The notes under the pieces: generated by a model
The model's database searches: none
What the model was told of the DNA's origin: nothing
What the model saw: only the letters and a program-made list of their open reading frames with translations
Shown: positions 32,204-40,331 of the stretch, piece after piece
How the letters are laid out: every line of letters starts with the position of its first letter
Position numbering within the stretch: the stretch's first letter is position 1
Translations under genes and position numbers: made by a program
Origin: Terrabacter sp. 28
Lineage (GTDB): Bacteria; Actinomycetota; Actinomycetes; Actinomycetales; Dermatophilaceae
Length of the DNA: 64,000 nt
Reading direction: 5' to 3'
NCBI GenBank assembly: GCA_000955875.1
Contig: JYOE01000020.1
Location: 124,001-188,000, forward strand

Positions 32204-32685
32204 GTCGTCTCCTTCACCCGGTGGAACGACGCGTAGTGGTCGTCGGTCCAGTAGATCTCACCGTCGCCGCCTGTGATGAGGCGTCGAGGACCGCGGTCGT
32301 CGGATCCCGGCGTCACGACGGTGAACTCGCGGTAGTAGCCCCGAGTCCTGTTGGGCAGCAAGCGTTCCCGGTTGGCGAACGTCTTGTCGTCGTTGCGTGG
32401 GTAGGGGAACGGGCCACCAGCGCGGATCAGCGCGAGGGTGTCTCGCGCCTCTCGCGGCAGGGCCGACTCCTCGACCCACGGCAGACCGGACACGGGGTCG
32501 GTGCCTGTCGGAGCAGTGGTCGTCGTCCGAGTGTCGCGGGTTCCGGGCGACGCGGGCGCGCCCGAGGAGGTGCGTCCCTGCGCGTCGGACGGTCCCTGGG
32601 CCACCCTGACGACGAGCCACGCCAGCACGACGAGGGCGACGACCAGGACGCCGAGGAGCACGTGGCGCGACGCGACCGACTTCAC
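32200..32685 (-). CDS. Secreted or membrane-tethered guanyl-specific ribonuclease (barnase/RNase Sa-like)
   Basis: About 161 residues. An N-terminal hydrophobic segment (residues ~8-26, HVLLGVLVVALVVLAWLVV) is a signal peptide or anchor, followed by a Ser/Thr/Pro-rich spacer and a ~95-residue microbial RNase domain starting LPWVEESALPREARDTL. Catalytic residues match RNase Sa: Glu in YYREFTV, Arg in PRRLITGG and His in YASFHRV. GTG 32685 was chosen from CATGAT 6 nt upstream; the frame stays open further 5' but with poor coding character. It is placed before its barstar with a 4-nt overlap. Confidence 0.85.
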   Translation of the reverse strand: MKSVASRHVLLGVLVVALVVLAWLVVRVAQGPSDAQGRTSSGAPASPGTRDTRTTTTAPTGTDPVSGLPWVEESALPREARDTLALIRAGGPFPYPRNDDKTFANRERLLPNRTRGYYREFTVVTPGSDDRGPRRLITGGDGEIYWTDDHYASFHRVKETT

Positions 32686-32786
32686 GTCGTCATCATGCCG
32701 GACGACCTCCACCGGTGACCGTGCCGAGGTCGGCGAATGCCGCGAATCGACTGACGCCGGGCGCCCGCCGGGGGAGACTGCCGGGC

Positions 32787-34049
32787 GTGGGCATCCTCCG
32801 TGGCCTTCTCGGTGGGCGGGCCGGACGTCGTGACGACCCGGCCCCGGTCTCCGCTGCCGCTGAGGTCGGCCACCGCGTCTTCGTCGAGCAGCCCGTCGCG
32901 ACGGTCTGGCAGCACCTCGTCGCACCCCCGGCGTCGACGGAGCTGGGCGTCGACTGCGTACGCGTGCTGTCCCTCCCCGGGCGCGTGGCGGGCGACCTGC
33001 CCGAGTTCGTCGGCGTGTGGCGTCGGCGCAACGGACGGCTCTGGGCGGGACTCAGCACCGTGGTCGAGCTCGAAGAGGGTCGGCGCGTCGTGACGCGATC
33101 CGCTGACGGCACCAGCGCCCGCACGCTCACGACGACGCTCGAACCGCTCGAGGAGGGCTGCGTCGTGGCGCAGCAGCTGTGCGGCCCCCTACCGGGTGAC
33201 GCGGCCTCGTTCGCCCGGGCCTGGCTCGTCCGCGCACTCCTCGGGCTCAAGGCCGACCTCGACGGCCGCGACCGGGACGCGCTCGTCGACGCCGAGTCCG
33301 ACGAGCTGGTGGAACGCGTGGCGCGGTACGGAGTGCTGGGGCCCGGGGTCGTCGCACCGGCTCCCGGGGCTGTCGCGCCGGCCGTCGGGGCCACCGCGCC
33401 TCCCGGGTTCACGCCCGTCAGCGAGACGGCGACCATCGACCTGACGGTGCCGCCGGAGAGGCTCTGGGAGGTGTTGGGGGAGCCGTCCTCGGAACAGCTG
33501 GTCAAGCCCGACACCGAGCACCTGGTCCGGGTGGGACTCGCGGACGAACCCGCACGCGAGCACGTCGTCGGAGTGCACCGTCACGCCGGCGGACGCCGTG
33601 GTGTCACCGTGTCGCTCGTGGTCGAAGCCGTGCAGCCGTCACGAATCGTCGAGCGGGAGCTCACCGCCTCGCACGAGAGCGACGTCGTGACGACCATCGA
33701 GGCGCTCGGCGAGGGGAGCCGGCTCACCGAGACCGTCACGGGCTGGCTGCCATCGGGTCCGGGCCGCGTCGTCGACTCCTCGGCTGTCGCCGCGTTCATG
33801 CAGACCCGGCTCGACGTCATCAAGAACCTCGCCGAGGGCGGTGCCCGTCCGCAGCGCGACGCGCGGACCGGATTCCTCCCACCGGGGCAGACTGAGGGCC
33901 CGACGGCGGTGGCGACGCACGCCGCCTCGGTGCCATCGAGCGTCGTGCTCCCGCCTCCGCACGTCCCAGACCCGGGAGAGGCCTACGACTACGGCCCGCG
34001 CTTCTTCCTCGGCGACTCGGTGTTCTACCTCGGCGAGGGCGTCGGCTGA
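32787..34049 (+). CDS. Tandem SRPBCC (START/polyketide-cyclase-like) protein
   Basis: About 420 residues. Two SRPBCC/Bet v1-like domains: ~30-180 (HRVFVEQPVATVWQHLV ... VVAQQLCGPLP) and ~215-370 (ATIDLTVPPERLWEVLGEP ... VVTTIEALGEGSRLTETVTGWLP). They are separated by an Ala/Pro/Gly linker. The second ends in a helix (FMQTRLDVIKNLAEGG), followed by a disordered Pro-rich tail. SRPBCC folds bind hydrophobic ligands; the ligand is unknown. GTG 32787 was chosen because GAGACT lies 7 nt upstream. Divergent from the RNase gene. Confidence 0.65.
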   Translation: MGILRGLLGGRAGRRDDPAPVSAAAEVGHRVFVEQPVATVWQHLVAPPASTELGVDCVRVLSLPGRVAGDLPEFVGVWRRRNGRLWAGLSTVVELEEGRRVVTRSADGTSARTLTTTLEPLEEGCVVAQQLCGPLPGDAASFARAWLVRALLGLKADLDGRDRDALVDAESDELVERVARYGVLGPGVVAPAPGAVAPAVGATAPPGFTPVSETATIDLTVPPERLWEVLGEPSSEQLVKPDTEHLVRVGLADEPAREHVVGVHRHAGGRRGVTVSLVVEAVQPSRIVERELTASHESDVVTTIEALGEGSRLTETVTGWLPSGPGRVVDSSAVAAFMQTRLDVIKNLAEGGARPQRDARTGFLPPGQTEGPTAVATHAASVPSSVVLPPPHVPDPGEAYDYGPRFFLGDSVFYLGEGVG

Positions 34050-34073
34050 CCCTGAGCAGGCGGTGGTGGGGTC

Positions 34074-34079
34074 TAACGT
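34074..34079 (+). promoter_or_regulatory. -10 box of a leaderless promoter (PNPOx-like gene)
   Basis: TAACGT, 6 nt, then ATG 34086. Confidence 0.45.
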
Positions 34080-34085
34080 CGGACC

Positions 34086-34607
34086 ATGCTCGAGACCAGC
34101 GAGGAGACGGCCGCGCTCCAGTCCCTGCTCGACGCGTCGATCGCGCGAGCCACCGGGCACCTGCGGGCGATCATCACCGACGAGCGCACGCTGACGGCCG
34201 AGCAGCTCGTGGCGCTGCTGACCGGCATGAAGGTGCTGTCGGTCGCGACGGTCACCGCAGCCGGCGAGCCTCGCATCAGCGCCCTCGACGGCCACTTCCT
34301 CCACGGCACCTGGACCTTCAGCACGTCGGGCACGTCGGCCAAGGCCCGGCACCTGGCGGCGCGGCCGGCGGTCAGCGTGGCCCACGTCGACGGTGAGGAC
34401 CTCGCCCTCTTCACCCACGGCTACGCCGACCTCATGCAGCCGGGTCCCGAGCGCGACGAGGTCGAGGCGCACTGGACCGCGCACTACGGCAGCAGCCCTT
34501 GGTCGTGGGGAGACGACATCCGCATGTACCGCCTGCGCATGACGTGGGCGGTCGCCTACGCGTTCGAGCGCGACGAGCTGCTGCGGGCGCGGGGAGTGAC
34601 TGCCTGA
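34086..34607 (+). CDS. Pyridoxamine-5'-phosphate-oxidase-like FMN/F420-binding split-barrel protein
   Basis: 173 residues. The split beta-barrel runs ~40-160 with VLSVATVTAAGEPRISALDGHFLHGTWTFST and SAKARHLAARPAVSVAHVDGEDLALFTHGYAD, standard for the PNPOx-like superfamily. Substrate and cofactor (FMN or F420) cannot be told from sequence. It starts 37 bp after the SRPBCC gene with its own -10-like box and ends 25 bp before dxr. Confidence 0.75.
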   Translation: MLETSEETAALQSLLDASIARATGHLRAIITDERTLTAEQLVALLTGMKVLSVATVTAAGEPRISALDGHFLHGTWTFSTSGTSAKARHLAARPAVSVAHVDGEDLALFTHGYADLMQPGPERDEVEAHWTAHYGSSPWSWGDDIRMYRLRMTWAVAYAFERDELLRARGVTA

Positions 34608-34632
34608 CTCGAGTCTGCGGAACAATGCCCGG

Positions 34633-35853
34633 GTGACTGACACCCCGGCCGACATCTCGGCACCGGCACGCCGCCGCATCGTCCTGCTCGGCTCGACCGG
34701 CTCGATCGGAACCCAGGCCATCGACCTCGTCGAGCGCAACCCCGACCGGTTCGAGGTCGTGGGCCTCTCGGCCGGGGGCAACCTCGAGCTCGTCGCCCGG
34801 CAGGCCGTGGCGCTGCGGGTGCCGGTGGTGGCGGTGGCGAGCGCAACGGAGGACGACGTGGCGCGCGCGATCGCCCGCGCTGCCGACGAGGCGGGCGTGA
34901 CGGCATACGCCCCCGAGGTGCTCGTCGGCCCCGACGCCAGCACGACCCTCGCCGCCCGCGACGCCGACGTCGTCGTCAACGGCATCACCGGAGCCATCGG
35001 CCTCGAGCCGACGCTGGCCGCGCTGCGGGCCGGCACGACGCTGGCGCTGGCGAACAAGGAGTCGCTCATCATCGGCGGCCCGCTCGTCAAGGCGGTCGCA
35101 GCGCCCGGTCAGATCGTGCCCGTCGACTCGGAGCACTCCGCGATCGCCCAGTGCCTGCGGGGCGGCCGCGCCGAGGAGGTGCGGCGCCTCGTCGTCACCG
35201 CGAGCGGCGGTCCGTTCCGCGGACGCAGCCGGGCCGAGCTCGCCGACGTGACGCCCGAGCAGGCCCTGGCCCACCCGAACTTCGCCATGGGCCGCGTCAT
35301 CACGACGAACTCGGCGACCTTGGTCAACAAGGGCCTGGAGGTCATCGAGGCGCACCTGCTCTTCGACATCCCGTTCGAGCGCATCGACGTCGTCGTGCAC
35401 CCGCAGCAGATGATCCACTCGATGGTCGAGTTCGTCGACGGCTCGACGATCGCCCAGGCCGGGCCGCCGCGGATGCTCGTGCCGATCGCGCTCGGGATGA
35501 GCTGGCCCGAGCGCATCGCCGACGCCGACGTGCCGTGCGACTGGACGAAGGCGCAGAGCTGGGAGTTCGAGCCGCTCGACGACGACGCCTTCCCGGCCGT
35601 CGCCCTGGCCCGCCGCGTCGGTGAGGCGGGCGGCACGTGGCCGGCCGTCTACAACGCGGCCAACGAGGTCGCGGTCGACGCCTTCCACGACAGGCGCATC
35701 GGCTTCGTCGACATCGTCGACACCGTCGCGCACGTCGTCGACGCGTATGCCGTCGAGCCGGCTTCTCGCGCGGCCGACCTCACGCTCGACGACGTCCTCG
35801 CCGCCGACGCGTGGGCCAGGAGCGCCGCCGAGCGCGCCATCGCCTCCTCCTGA
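34633..35853 (+). CDS. dxr: 1-deoxy-D-xylulose-5-phosphate reductoisomerase
   Basis: 406 residues. It converts DXP to MEP with NADPH and Mn/Mg in the MEP isoprenoid pathway. LLGSTGSIGTQAIDLV is the NADPH motif; LANKESLIIGG, PVDSEHSAIAQCL (metal-binding Asp/Glu) and TASGGPFRGRSRAELADVTPEQALAHPNFAMG are signature segments; YNAANEVAVDAF and RIGFVDI close the C-terminal domain. GTG 34633 has AACAAT 6 nt upstream. In mycobacteria dxr is followed directly by rip1 and ispG; here a nuclease gene intervenes. Confidence 0.97.
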   Translation: MTDTPADISAPARRRIVLLGSTGSIGTQAIDLVERNPDRFEVVGLSAGGNLELVARQAVALRVPVVAVASATEDDVARAIARAADEAGVTAYAPEVLVGPDASTTLAARDADVVVNGITGAIGLEPTLAALRAGTTLALANKESLIIGGPLVKAVAAPGQIVPVDSEHSAIAQCLRGGRAEEVRRLVVTASGGPFRGRSRAELADVTPEQALAHPNFAMGRVITTNSATLVNKGLEVIEAHLLFDIPFERIDVVVHPQQMIHSMVEFVDGSTIAQAGPPRMLVPIALGMSWPERIADADVPCDWTKAQSWEFEPLDDDAFPAVALARRVGEAGGTWPAVYNAANEVAVDAFHDRRIGFVDIVDTVAHVVDAYAVEPASRAADLTLDDVLAADAWARSAAERAIASS

Positions 35854-35857
35854 CCCC

Positions 35858-35907
35858 GGTTCGAGGTGATCCCGCGTCAGATGTGACGCGGGATCACCTC
35901 GAACGGA
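35858..35907. repeat. 50-bp perfect-stem hairpin, copy 1 (left flank of nuclease gene)
   Basis: 21-bp perfect stem (35859-35879 with 35884-35904; left arm begins GTTCGAGGTGATCC and ends GCGTCA) around a GATG loop, with shared edge bases GG and GGA. It starts 5 bp after the dxr stop. Identical to copy 2 at 36907-36956 except for the 4-nt loop. Confidence 0.97.
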
Positions 35908-35974
35908 CGAGGGTTGTCCACAGGTCCGACAGCGAGCCCAGCGCGGTCGGCCTGGTGCCCGGCACAGTCGGGGT

Positions 35975-36901
35975 GTGCAGGGGAGAGACCGACGCGCACT
36001 GGCGCAACAGCTGGCGGAGCCGCAAGGGGGTGTGGTGTCGCGCTCCCAGCTGGCCGAGGTGGGAATCACCCGCCACGACATCCGCAGCGAGGTCCGTGCC
36101 GAGCGCTGGCTGGTCCTCGGCTCGCAGACCGTCGGCACCTCGCGCGAGCCTCTCGACCGACTGCCCGAGCTCGCCCGGTGCTGGGCGGCGGTGTGGGAGA
36201 CGGGCGTCGACATCGCGGCTGTGGACGGTGTGACGTCGCTGCGGCAGGCAGGTCTCGCCGGCTACGACGAGCAGTCGGTGCACCTGTCGGTCGTCCACCG
36301 CCACGACATCGCACCCCTGCAGGGAGCGCGCATCCACAAGGTGATCCGTCGCGTTCCGGGTGAGCAGGTCCTGTCCGGGCTGCCGCGCACTCGTCCCGAG
36401 GTCGCGGCGATCCGAGCCGCCCACTGGGCCACGAGCGACCGCCAGGCTGCCCTGATCCTCCTCATGACCGTGCAGCAGAGGCTCACCACACCCCGGCGAC
36501 TTGCCGAGGCGCAGAAGGTCGTCCGCGGACGCACCCGGCGAGCCTTCATCCGTGCGGTTGTCCGCGACATCGCCTTCGGCGTTCAGAGTCTCGGTGAGCT
36601 CGACTTCGCGCGCCTCTGCAGGGTTCGAGGCCTGCCGGAGCCGGACCGCCAGCTGGTTCGACGTGGACCGCGCGGACGCATCTACCTCGATGTCGGCTGG
36701 GACGACCACGACCTGACCGTGGAGATCGACGGCGCACAACACCGCTGGGGGCTGGCCGTGACGACCGACAACCTGCGGCAGAACGCTGTCGTGCTCGGTG
36801 GCGACCGTGTGCTGAGGATCGACGTGATCGGGTTGCGACTCGAGACGGACCTCTTCATGGGCCAGGTATCAGTCGGCCTGGGCGTGGAGGTGGCCGCCTG
36901 A
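35975..36901 (+). CDS. DUF559 (Vsr-like) endonuclease-domain protein with AbiEi-like N-terminal region
   Basis: 308 residues. The N-terminal ~75 residues (GGVVSRSQLAEVGITRHDIRSEVRAERWLVL) resemble the HTH-like AbiEi antitoxin domain. The C-terminal ~75 residues match DUF559/very-short-patch-repair-like nucleases: YLDVGWDDHDLTVEIDGAQH with D239, E250, D252 and H256 as putative metal and catalytic residues, then DNLRQN. No nuclease or DNA target is demonstrated. GTG 35975 has CACAGT 6 nt upstream. Its G/C bias is slightly lower than the flanking housekeeping genes by eye. It is bounded on both sides by the same 50-bp hairpin. Confidence 0.8.
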   Translation: MQGRDRRALAQQLAEPQGGVVSRSQLAEVGITRHDIRSEVRAERWLVLGSQTVGTSREPLDRLPELARCWAAVWETGVDIAAVDGVTSLRQAGLAGYDEQSVHLSVVHRHDIAPLQGARIHKVIRRVPGEQVLSGLPRTRPEVAAIRAAHWATSDRQAALILLMTVQQRLTTPRRLAEAQKVVRGRTRRAFIRAVVRDIAFGVQSLGELDFARLCRVRGLPEPDRQLVRRGPRGRIYLDVGWDDHDLTVEIDGAQHRWGLAVTTDNLRQNAVVLGGDRVLRIDVIGLRLETDLFMGQVSVGLGVEVAA

Positions 36902-36906
36902 CCGCT

Positions 36907-36956
36907 GGTTCGAGGTGATCCCGCGTCACCTCTGACGCGGGATCACCTCGAACGGA
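36907..36956. repeat. 50-bp perfect-stem hairpin, copy 2 (right flank of nuclease gene)
   Basis: Same 21-bp stem (36908-36928 with 36933-36953) with a CCTC loop. It starts 5 bp after the nuclease stop codon (36899-36901). Offset from copy 1 is 1,049 bp. Confidence 0.97.
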
Positions 36957-36974
36957 ATTTCAGGAAGTCGATGT

Positions 36975-36980
36975 GACAAT
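36975..36980 (+). promoter_or_regulatory. -10 box of a leaderless promoter for rseP/rip1
   Basis: GACAAT, 6 nt, then GTG 36987; it lies only 19 bp after hairpin copy 2. Confidence 0.4.
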
Positions 36981-36986
36981 GGTCGT

Positions 36987-38333
36987 GTGCTGTTTCTCGT
37001 AGGGGTCCTGGTCGTCGTCGTCGGCGTGGCGCTGAGCATCGCGCTGCACGAGATCGGCCACCTCGTGCCCGCCAAGAAGTTCGGGGTCAAGGTCACCCAG
37101 TACATGGTCGGCTTCGGCCCCACCGTCTGGTCGCGCAGGCGCGGCGAGACCGAGTACGGCATCAAGGCGATCCCGCTCGGCGGCTACGTCCGCATGGTCG
37201 GCATGCTCCCGCCTCGCCCCGGCGACAAGCCCGGCGAGCTGCGCACCCTCTCGACCGGCCGGTTCAGCCAGATGGTCGACCAGGCCCGCGCCGACTCCAT
37301 GGAGGAGGTCCATCCCGGCGACGAGGACCGCGTCTTCTACAAGCTGAACCCGGCCAAGAAGATCGTCATCATGCTCGGCGGCCCGATGATGAACCTCGTC
37401 ATCGCCGCGGTGCTGCTGACCGGCGTCATCACCCTCTACGGCCTGCCGCAGGTCGCCCCCAAGGTCGGCCTGCTGTCGGCCTGCGTGCCCACCGCCGCGC
37501 CGACGCTGCAGGTGCCCCAGCCCAAGTGCCGGCCGGGCGACCCGGTCGCCCCGGCCAAGGCGGCGGGGCTCCGGGAGGACGACCGCATCGTCTCCGTCGA
37601 CGGTAGGGCGGTGACGACCTGGGACCAGGTCTCCGGCGCCATCCGCGACAGCAAGGGTCGCAGCATGACGTGGGTCGTCCAGCGCGGCGACCAGAAGCTG
37701 CCTGTCACGATCACGCCCGCCGTGCTCGAGCGCGCCACCTACGACGACCAGGGCAACGCCGTCGCCAGGGACGGCAAGCTCGTCCTCGCCTCCATGGGCT
37801 TCGCGGGCATCACTCCGGGCCAGGAGCTGGTCAAGACGCCGATCGCCCAGGCGCCGAAGTTCGTCTGGGACCGCACCGTCGACACCGCCTCGATCATCGT
37901 GCGCATCCCCGAGAAGATGGCCGGCGTCGTCCAGGCGGCGTTCGGCTCCGACGAGCGCGACCCGAACGGCCCCATCTCCGTCGTGGGCGTCGGTCGCATC
38001 GGCGGCGAGGTGGCCGCTCTCGACATCCCGGCCGACGAGGGCGGCAACTGGCTCAAGATCGCCCAGCTCATCCTGCTCATCGCCTCGCTCAACCTCGCCC
38101 TCTTCGTCTTCAACCTCGTGCCGCTGCTGCCGCTCGACGGCGGCCACGTGGCCGGGGCGCTGTGGGAGGCCGTCAAGAAGGGCTGGGCGCGCCTGCGCAA
38201 CCGGCCCGACCCGGGCTTCGTCGACGTCGCCAAGGGCCTACCGGTCGCGTACGGCATGAGTCTCGTGCTCATCACGATGTCGGTGCTGCTCATCTACGCC
38301 GACATCGTCAAGCCCATCAAGCTCTTCGGCTGA
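36987..38333 (+). CDS. rseP: Site-2 intramembrane metalloprotease (RseP/Rip1 family)
   Basis: 448 residues. The zinc site HEIGH is at residues 21-25 in the first TM helix and the third zinc ligand is in NLVPLLPLDGGHV near the C-terminus. A PDZ domain lies between, with its ligand loop near GLREDDRIVSVDGRAVTTWDQV. VIMLGGPMMNLVIAAVLL is TM2. In mycobacteria Rip1 cleaves anti-sigma factors within the membrane; a similar role is likely. Adjacent to ispG as in other actinobacteria. Confidence 0.95.
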   Translation: MLFLVGVLVVVVGVALSIALHEIGHLVPAKKFGVKVTQYMVGFGPTVWSRRRGETEYGIKAIPLGGYVRMVGMLPPRPGDKPGELRTLSTGRFSQMVDQARADSMEEVHPGDEDRVFYKLNPAKKIVIMLGGPMMNLVIAAVLLTGVITLYGLPQVAPKVGLLSACVPTAAPTLQVPQPKCRPGDPVAPAKAAGLREDDRIVSVDGRAVTTWDQVSGAIRDSKGRSMTWVVQRGDQKLPVTITPAVLERATYDDQGNAVARDGKLVLASMGFAGITPGQELVKTPIAQAPKFVWDRTVDTASIIVRIPEKMAGVVQAAFGSDERDPNGPISVVGVGRIGGEVAALDIPADEGGNWLKIAQLILLIASLNLALFVFNLVPLLPLDGGHVAGALWEAVKKGWARLRNRPDPGFVDVAKGLPVAYGMSLVLITMSVLLIYADIVKPIKLFG

Positions 38334-38379
38334 GCCCGCCCGCGACCCGCCCGCGACCGGGTCCCGTCCTCGCGCGGGA

Positions 38380-38385
38380 CATAAT
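38380..38385 (+). promoter_or_regulatory. -10 box of a leaderless promoter for ispG
   Basis: CATAAT, 6 nt, then ATG 38392. No SD. Confidence 0.45.
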
Positions 38386-38391
38386 GGCGGC

Positions 38392-39552
38392 ATGAGCGTC
38401 TCCCTCGGTATGCCGTCCGCACCCCCGCCGGTCCTCGCCCCGCGTCGGCAGACCCGCCAGATCCAGGTCGGCAAGGTCGGGGTCGGCAGCGACTTCCCGG
38501 TGTCGGTGCAGTCGATGACGACGACGCCGACGACCGACATCAACGCGACGCTCCAGCAGATCGCCGAGCTCACGGCCGCCGGCTGCGACATCGTGCGCGT
38601 GGCCTGCCCGAGCCAGGACGACGCCGAGGCCCTGCCCGCGATCGCCAGGAAGAGCCAGATCCCGGTCATCGCCGACATCCACTTCCAGCCGAAGTACGTC
38701 TACGCGGCCATCGACGCCGGGTGCGCCGCGGTGCGCGTCAACCCGGGCAACATCCGCCAGTTCGACGACCAGGTCAAGGAGATCGCGCGCGCGGCGAAGG
38801 ACGCCGGGGTCTCGATCCGCATCGGCGTCAACGCCGGCTCCCTCGACAAGCGGATCATGGAGAAGTACGGCAAGGCGACGCCCGAAGCGCTCGTCGAGTC
38901 GGCCGTCTGGGAGGCGAGCCTCTTCGAGGAGCACGACTTCCACGACTTCAAGATCTCGGTCAAGCACAACGACCCCGTCGTCATGGTGCGGGCCTACGAG
39001 CTGCTTGCCGAGCGCGGCGACTGGCCCCTGCACCTCGGTGTCACCGAGGCCGGGCCCGCCTTCCAGGGCACCATCAAGTCGGCCACCGCCTTCGGGGCGC
39101 TGCTCTCACGCGGCATCGGCGACACCATCCGTGTCTCGCTGAGCGCGCCGCCCGTCGAAGAGGTCAAGGTCGGCATCCAGATCCTCCAGAGCCTCAACCT
39201 GCGCCCGCGCAAGCTCGAGATCGTCTCCTGCCCGTCGTGCGGACGGGCGCAGGTCGACGTCTACAAGCTCGCCGACGAGGTCACCGCCGGCCTCGAGGGC
39301 ATGACCGTGCCTCTGCGCGTGGCTGTCATGGGCTGCGTCGTCAACGGCCCGGGTGAGGCCCGCGAGGCCGACCTCGGTGTCGCGTCGGGCAACGGCAAGG
39401 GCCAGATCTTCGTCAAGGGCGAGGTCATCAAGACGGTCCCCGAGTCGCAGATCGTCGAGACGCTCATCGAGGAGGCCATGCGCATCGCCGAGGAGATCGG
39501 CGAGCCGGTCGACGAGGAGTCGGCCGGCGCTCCCAGCGTCACCGTCGGCTGA
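38392..39552 (+). CDS. ispG: (E)-4-hydroxy-3-methylbut-2-enyl-diphosphate synthase
   Basis: 386 residues. A 4Fe-4S enzyme of the MEP pathway that reduces MEcPP to HMBPP. The N-terminal TIM barrel has VSVQSMTTTPTTDINATLQQI and IPVIADIHFQPKYVYAAIDAGCAAVRVNPGN; the cluster ligands are in ISCPSCGRAQ-type segment (VSCPSCGRAQVDVY) and VMGCVVNGPGEAREAD. Functionally linked to dxr, 2.5 kb upstream. The stop abuts the GTG of the uridine-kinase-like gene. Confidence 0.97.
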   Translation: MSVSLGMPSAPPPVLAPRRQTRQIQVGKVGVGSDFPVSVQSMTTTPTTDINATLQQIAELTAAGCDIVRVACPSQDDAEALPAIARKSQIPVIADIHFQPKYVYAAIDAGCAAVRVNPGNIRQFDDQVKEIARAAKDAGVSIRIGVNAGSLDKRIMEKYGKATPEALVESAVWEASLFEEHDFHDFKISVKHNDPVVMVRAYELLAERGDWPLHLGVTEAGPAFQGTIKSATAFGALLSRGIGDTIRVSLSAPPVEEVKVGIQILQSLNLRPRKLEIVSCPSCGRAQVDVYKLADEVTAGLEGMTVPLRVAVMGCVVNGPGEAREADLGVASGNGKGQIFVKGEVIKTVPESQIVETLIEEAMRIAEEIGEPVDEESAGAPSVTVG

Positions 39553-40209
39553 GTGCGCCCGCCGGACACCATCCGGTATGCCGTCGTGCGCGAGCTCGCG
39601 GACCGCATCCTCGCGCTGCGGCCGGGGAAGCGGGTGGCGGTGGCGGTCGACGGGTTCGACGGCGCCGGCAAGACCGTGCTCGCCGACCAGCTCGCCGAGG
39701 TGGTCGCGGCTCACCGCGACGTGCTGCGCGTGTCGATCGACGGCTTCCACCGTCCCGAGGTCGAGCGCAAGCGCCGGGGACGCGGCGCCGACACGTTCTA
39801 CGAGGACTCCTACGACTACCGGTCGTTCCGGCGTGCCGTCGTCGAGCCGTTCCGGCGCGGCCTGCCGGTGACACCGGCCGTCCACGACGTGGAGCAGGAC
39901 CGGGCCGTACACCCCGCCCCGATCGACGTCGGTCCCGCGACGGTCCTGCTCGTCGACGGCATCTTCCTCCAGCGCCCCGAGCTCGACGGCGTGTGGGACG
40001 CCGCGGTCTGGGTCGACGTGCCGTTCGAGGTGTCGGTGCCCCGTGGCAACGCGCGGTTCGGGGCCGGGAACGACCCGGACCCCGAGGCGGCGTCGAACGC
40101 CCGCTACGTGGGTGGCCAGCGACTCTACCTGGCCGAGGCCGATCCGCGAGCCCGTGCCACATGGGTCTTCGACAACACCGACCTCGATCGCCCGGTCCTG
40201 AGCCGCTGA
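39553..40209 (+). CDS. Uridine kinase-like P-loop NTPase
   Basis: 218 residues. Walker A is VDGFDGAGKTVLADQLA; SIDGFHRPEVERKRRG and TFYEDSYDYRSFRRAV are typical of the uridine kinase/phosphoribulokinase-like family, and VLLVDGIFLQRPEL is the Walker B region. The phosphorylated substrate is uncertain: uridine, or another nucleoside or sugar. GTG 39553 directly follows the ispG stop, so the gene is co-transcribed with ispG. Confidence 0.75.
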   Translation: MRPPDTIRYAVVRELADRILALRPGKRVAVAVDGFDGAGKTVLADQLAEVVAAHRDVLRVSIDGFHRPEVERKRRGRGADTFYEDSYDYRSFRRAVVEPFRRGLPVTPAVHDVEQDRAVHPAPIDVGPATVLLVDGIFLQRPELDGVWDAAVWVDVPFEVSVPRGNARFGAGNDPDPEAASNARYVGGQRLYLAEADPRARATWVFDNTDLDRPVLSR

Positions 40210-40331
40210 CCTGACGGAGCGTTCTCTCGATCGGGAGGTGGGGCCGTCGAGGACGGACCGTGACGCGTTCGTGAGGTGGCGGCGGGGCGTGCCGGGGTGA
40301 CACCCGGGCCGTGGGCAGGCACTCTTGGGTG

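Larger units (their letters stand above)
35858..36956. mobile_element. Putative hairpin-bounded DUF559 nuclease cassette
   Basis: A 1,099-bp unit consisting of the two identical 50-bp hairpins and the nuclease gene between them, located between dxr and rseP, which are neighbours in related genomes. No transposase, terminal IS motif or obvious target duplication beyond the hairpins is visible. Mobility is inferred from synteny interruption and flanking repeats. Confidence 0.5.

Noticed and set aside
31856..32685. Classical type II toxin-antitoxin module
   Set aside because: The RNase has an export or anchor segment and barnase-type catalytic residues, and the partner is a barstar with no DNA-binding domain. 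A secreted RNase with immunity protein fits better.
35858..36956. Classical insertion sequence or transposon
   Set aside because: No transposase motif (DDE, HUH, serine or tyrosine recombinase) is present, and the flanks are self-palindromic hairpins, not terminal inverted repeats with direct target duplications.
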